Positions 7,186-8,467 of a stretch of 8,467 nt of DNA are shown here, piece after piece. The stretch covers positions 1 through 8,467 of the forward strand of contig JAFLJZ010000034.1 in the NCBI GenBank assembly GCA_022712775.1. The letters are read 5' to 3'. Position 1 is the first letter of the stretch. Each line of letters opens with the position of its first letter. Made by a program: the position numbers and the translations under genes. This DNA comes from Sulfurimonas sp. Its GTDB lineage: Bacteria; Campylobacterota; Campylobacteria; Campylobacterales; Sulfurimonadaceae. The notes under the pieces are model-generated. The model was not told where the DNA came from, did not search any database, and was given only the letters and a program-made list of their open reading frames with translations.

Positions 7186-7217
7186 AAAAAAGATTTTTCT
7201 AGTTCATTTAGAAAAAT
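7186..7217 (-). terminator. Intrinsic terminator-like hairpin for uppP
   Basis: ATTTTTCTA (7193-7201) and TAGAAAAAT (7209-7217) form a perfect 9-bp AT-rich stem with a 7-base loop. On the minus strand it is followed by one base and then TTTTTT (7191-7186), the layout of a rho-independent terminator for transcripts coming from uppP, about 90 bases after its stop. On the plus strand the T-run is missing, so it should serve rdgB less well although it sits only 11 bases after the rdgB stop. The stem is weak in GC. Confidence 0.45.
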
Positions 7218-7303
7218 ATGTAAGTGGGCGTTATATCTGCTAATACGATGCATGATATCTCCTTTAACATGTTATTTAGAAGACAATAAGCAAGTATTAT
7301 TCC

Positions 7304-8074
7304 TTAAGCGAAGAAAAAAAGCAAAGATACTCCAAAAATGATTCTATAAACACCAAAGGCTACAAAGGTAAATTTTTCTAAAAATTTTAAGAAAAGTTTG
7401 ATAGTCAAATATGCTACTATGAATGAAACAATAAAACCAATAGCTAAGGTAATTAAATTCGCAGAAGAGAATTCATTATAATGTTTAAGTAAATCATAAG
7501 CGGTAACAGCAGACATAACTGGAAAAGCAAGTAAAAAACTAAACTCTGCACTCGCTTTTCTGCTTAATCCTACAAGTAATGCTCCTATTATAGTTGAACC
7601 AGCTCTGCTTGTCCCTGGAATTAGTGCAAAAATTTGAGCTATTCCTATAAACATCGCTTGTCTGAGTGACACATCTTCAATGTTATCAACAGTTTTTTTA
7701 TTTTCATTAATAAAAAATTTCTCTACTATTAAAAAAGCAATACCACCAATTATAAACATAATTGCAACTGTTTTGACCGAAAATAGCTCTTTAATTTGGT
7801 CTGCAAAAATAAATCCAACCACACCAATAGGGATAAAGGCAAAAAATATTTTAGTCCATAAGTCTATTTTTTTGATTGTAAATTTATCTCTATAGTTTAA
7901 AACAACCGCTAAAATTGCTCCAAATTGAATGATAACTTGATACGCTTTAGTAACTGCTGTTTGGTCTATTCCAAGAAATTGACTTGCCACGATGAGGTGT
8001 CCAGTTGATGAGATGGGTAAAAACTCTGTAAAACCTTGAATGATACCCAGAATAATAGAATCAAATATTGTCAT
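7304..8074 (-). CDS. uppP: Undecaprenyl-diphosphatase UppP (BacA)
   Basis: Integral inner-membrane enzyme that dephosphorylates undecaprenyl diphosphate to the monophosphate carrier used for peptidoglycan and other surface polymers; extra copies give bacitracin resistance. It has 256 residues, near the family length. The two family motifs are present: [17 protein letters not shown] (10-26), with the acidic/amide pair Gln13 and Glu17 and the conserved His26, and PGTSRAGST (153-161) with Arg157. About eight hydrophobic segments are visible. ATG at 8072-8074 follows AAGG (8080-8083). The first position of the acidic motif is Gln, not the Glu seen in E. coli (EGLTEFLP). It is a single-gene unit facing rdgB. 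Confidence 0.96.
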   Translation of the reverse strand: MTIFDSIILGIIQGFTEFLPISSTGHLIVASQFLGIDQTAVTKAYQVIIQFGAILAVVLNYRDKFTIKKIDLWTKIFFAFIPIGVVGFIFADQIKELFSVKTVAIMFIIGGIAFLIVEKFFINENKKTVDNIEDVSLRQAMFIGIAQIFALIPGTSRAGSTIIGALLVGLSRKASAEFSFLLAFPVMSAVTAYDLLKHYNEFSSANLITLAIGFIVSFIVAYLTIKLFLKFLEKFTFVAFGVYRIIFGVSLLFFFA

Positions 8075-8104
8075 GATAACCTTACTGCAATTAATTTAAA
8101 TGAG

Positions 8105-8113
8105 ATTTTAGCA
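8105..8113 (-). promoter_or_regulatory. Extended -10 promoter of uppP
   Basis: On the minus strand TGC is followed by TAAAAT, an extended -10 element 31 bases upstream of the uppP ATG. No convincing -35 box is present at the expected distance. The start would be near 8098, giving a leader of about 25 bases that includes the AAGG ribosome site. Confidence 0.5.
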
Positions 8114-8121
8114 TATTTCGA

Positions 8122-8127
8122 TATAAT
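8122..8127 (+). promoter_or_regulatory. -10 box of the class V aminotransferase gene
   Basis: A perfect TATAAT on the plus strand with an AT-rich upstream region and no clear -35 box. It lies just outside the uppP -10 element, so the two divergent promoters are packed within about 25 bases. The predicted start near 8134 gives an mRNA leader of about 85 bases. Confidence 0.55.
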
Positions 8128-8141
8128 ACAAGGTTTTTATG

Positions 8142-8189
8142 AAAATATGCCACCAAGCATATTTTAGGTACATCCTAAGATGAAACCTA
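8142..8189 (+). other. Structured 5' leader of the aminotransferase gene
   Basis: AAAATATGC (8142-8150) and GCATATTTT (8157-8165) form a perfect 9-bp hairpin with a CACCAA loop. Directly after it TAGG(T) at 8165-8169 can pair either with CCTA at 8174-8177 or with ACCTA at 8185-8189, two mutually exclusive small stems. I do not recognise a known riboswitch. The same hairpin lies upstream of the uppP promoter and could equally be a DNA operator. Confidence 0.35.
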
Positions 8190-8218
8190 GACAATAAACT
8201 ATATGTAGGGAATTTTAT

Positions 8219-8467
8219 ATGTTACTTTTTACTCCTGGACCAACTCCAGTATCTCAAAATGTTCGTAATGCAATGGCTGATGAAACTATGCACCACCGTA
8301 CACCAGAATTTGAAGCAATTTTTGAGCGTACTAGAAAACATCTTTTTAATCTTTTTAATACTGATGAAGTAGTTATGATTGCTTCAAGTGGAACTGGAGC
8401 TATGGAAGCTGCCGTTATTAACCTGTGTAAAAATAAACTTCTCAATGTAAACTCTGGGAAATTTGGA
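8219..8467 (+). CDS. Class V aminotransferase, N-terminal part (cut by window edge)
   Basis: The first 83 codons of a PLP-dependent enzyme of the alanine-glyoxylate / serine-pyruvate aminotransferase type. Seen: FTPGPTPV at 4-11 (the usual N-terminal substrate loop), MHHRTPEF at 24-31, and SSGTGAMEAA at 56-65, which contacts the PLP phosphate in this fold. The PLP-binding lysine lies beyond the window. The ATG is well supported by AGGGA (8207-8211) seven bases upstream. Members transfer amino groups between serine or alanine and glyoxylate or pyruvate, and some act as phosphoserine aminotransferases; this fragment cannot decide. It is transcribed away from uppP from its own promoter. Confidence 0.88.
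   Translation, partial: MLLFTPGPTPVSQNVRNAMADETMHHRTPEFEAIFERTRKHLFNLFNTDEVVMIASSGTGAMEAAVINLCKNKLLNVNSGKFG

Noticed and set aside
7193..7217. The AT-rich hairpin as the intrinsic terminator of rdgB
   Set aside because: On the plus strand no T-run follows the stem; the T-run is present only for minus-strand transcripts, so I assigned it to uppP.
1..8467. CRISPR array, toxin-antitoxin pair, prophage, insertion sequence or biosynthetic cluster
   Set aside because: I found no regularly spaced direct repeats, no transposase, integrase, nuclease or antitoxin motifs, and almost every gene is a recognised housekeeping gene.

Overview
The window looks like chromosomal DNA from a free-living Campylobacterota (Epsilonproteobacteria), probably a Sulfurimonas-like sulfur oxidiser. 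This rests on low-GC coding sequence, the family flavour of IlvD, ThrRS and IF3 (ThrRS has the shortened N-terminus typical of the group), and recognisable -10 boxes with weak -35 boxes. No sequence search was possible, so the genus is an inference.

Layout. Positions 1-244 hold three tRNA genes on the minus strand, transcribed Gly(GCC), Leu(TAA), then a cut-off third tRNA that is probably Cys. A strong promoter at 276-304 drives them. Diverging from it, an extended -10 at 333-341 serves a tight plus-strand operon: ilvD (branched-chain amino acid synthesis), thrS (threonyl-tRNA synthetase) and infC (initiation factor IF3), with a 14-base gap and then a 4-base overlap. The rpmI-rplT genes that often follow infC are absent. 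Instead a 194-base, highly structured intergenic element with inverted ends starts on the infC stop codon (4411-4604).

Positions 4644-6517 are all minus-strand and partly decayed. There is a 98-residue acidic orphan protein, a 35-codon thioredoxin C-terminal remnant, and a YajR-type major facilitator transporter. The transporter is complete (441 codons, with the C-terminal YAM domain) except for an in-frame TGA at codon 18, where relatives have a conserved glycine. It diverges from rdgB (house-cleaning nucleotide pyrophosphatase). Between them lies a perfect 13-bp inverted repeat, each arm of which carries a -10 box.

Positions 7304-8467 hold uppP (undecaprenyl-diphosphatase, minus strand), convergent with rdgB. 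It diverges from the start of a class V aminotransferase that runs off the right edge; that gene has a structured leader of about 85 bases.

Most of the window is housekeeping: amino-acid synthesis, tRNA charging, translation initiation, nucleotide-pool sanitation and cell-wall lipid recycling. I found no defence system, CRISPR array, toxin-antitoxin pair or insertion sequence. The items most worth a second look are the premature TGA in the yajR-like gene, the neighbouring thioredoxin fragment, the structured element after infC and the symmetric divergent promoter.
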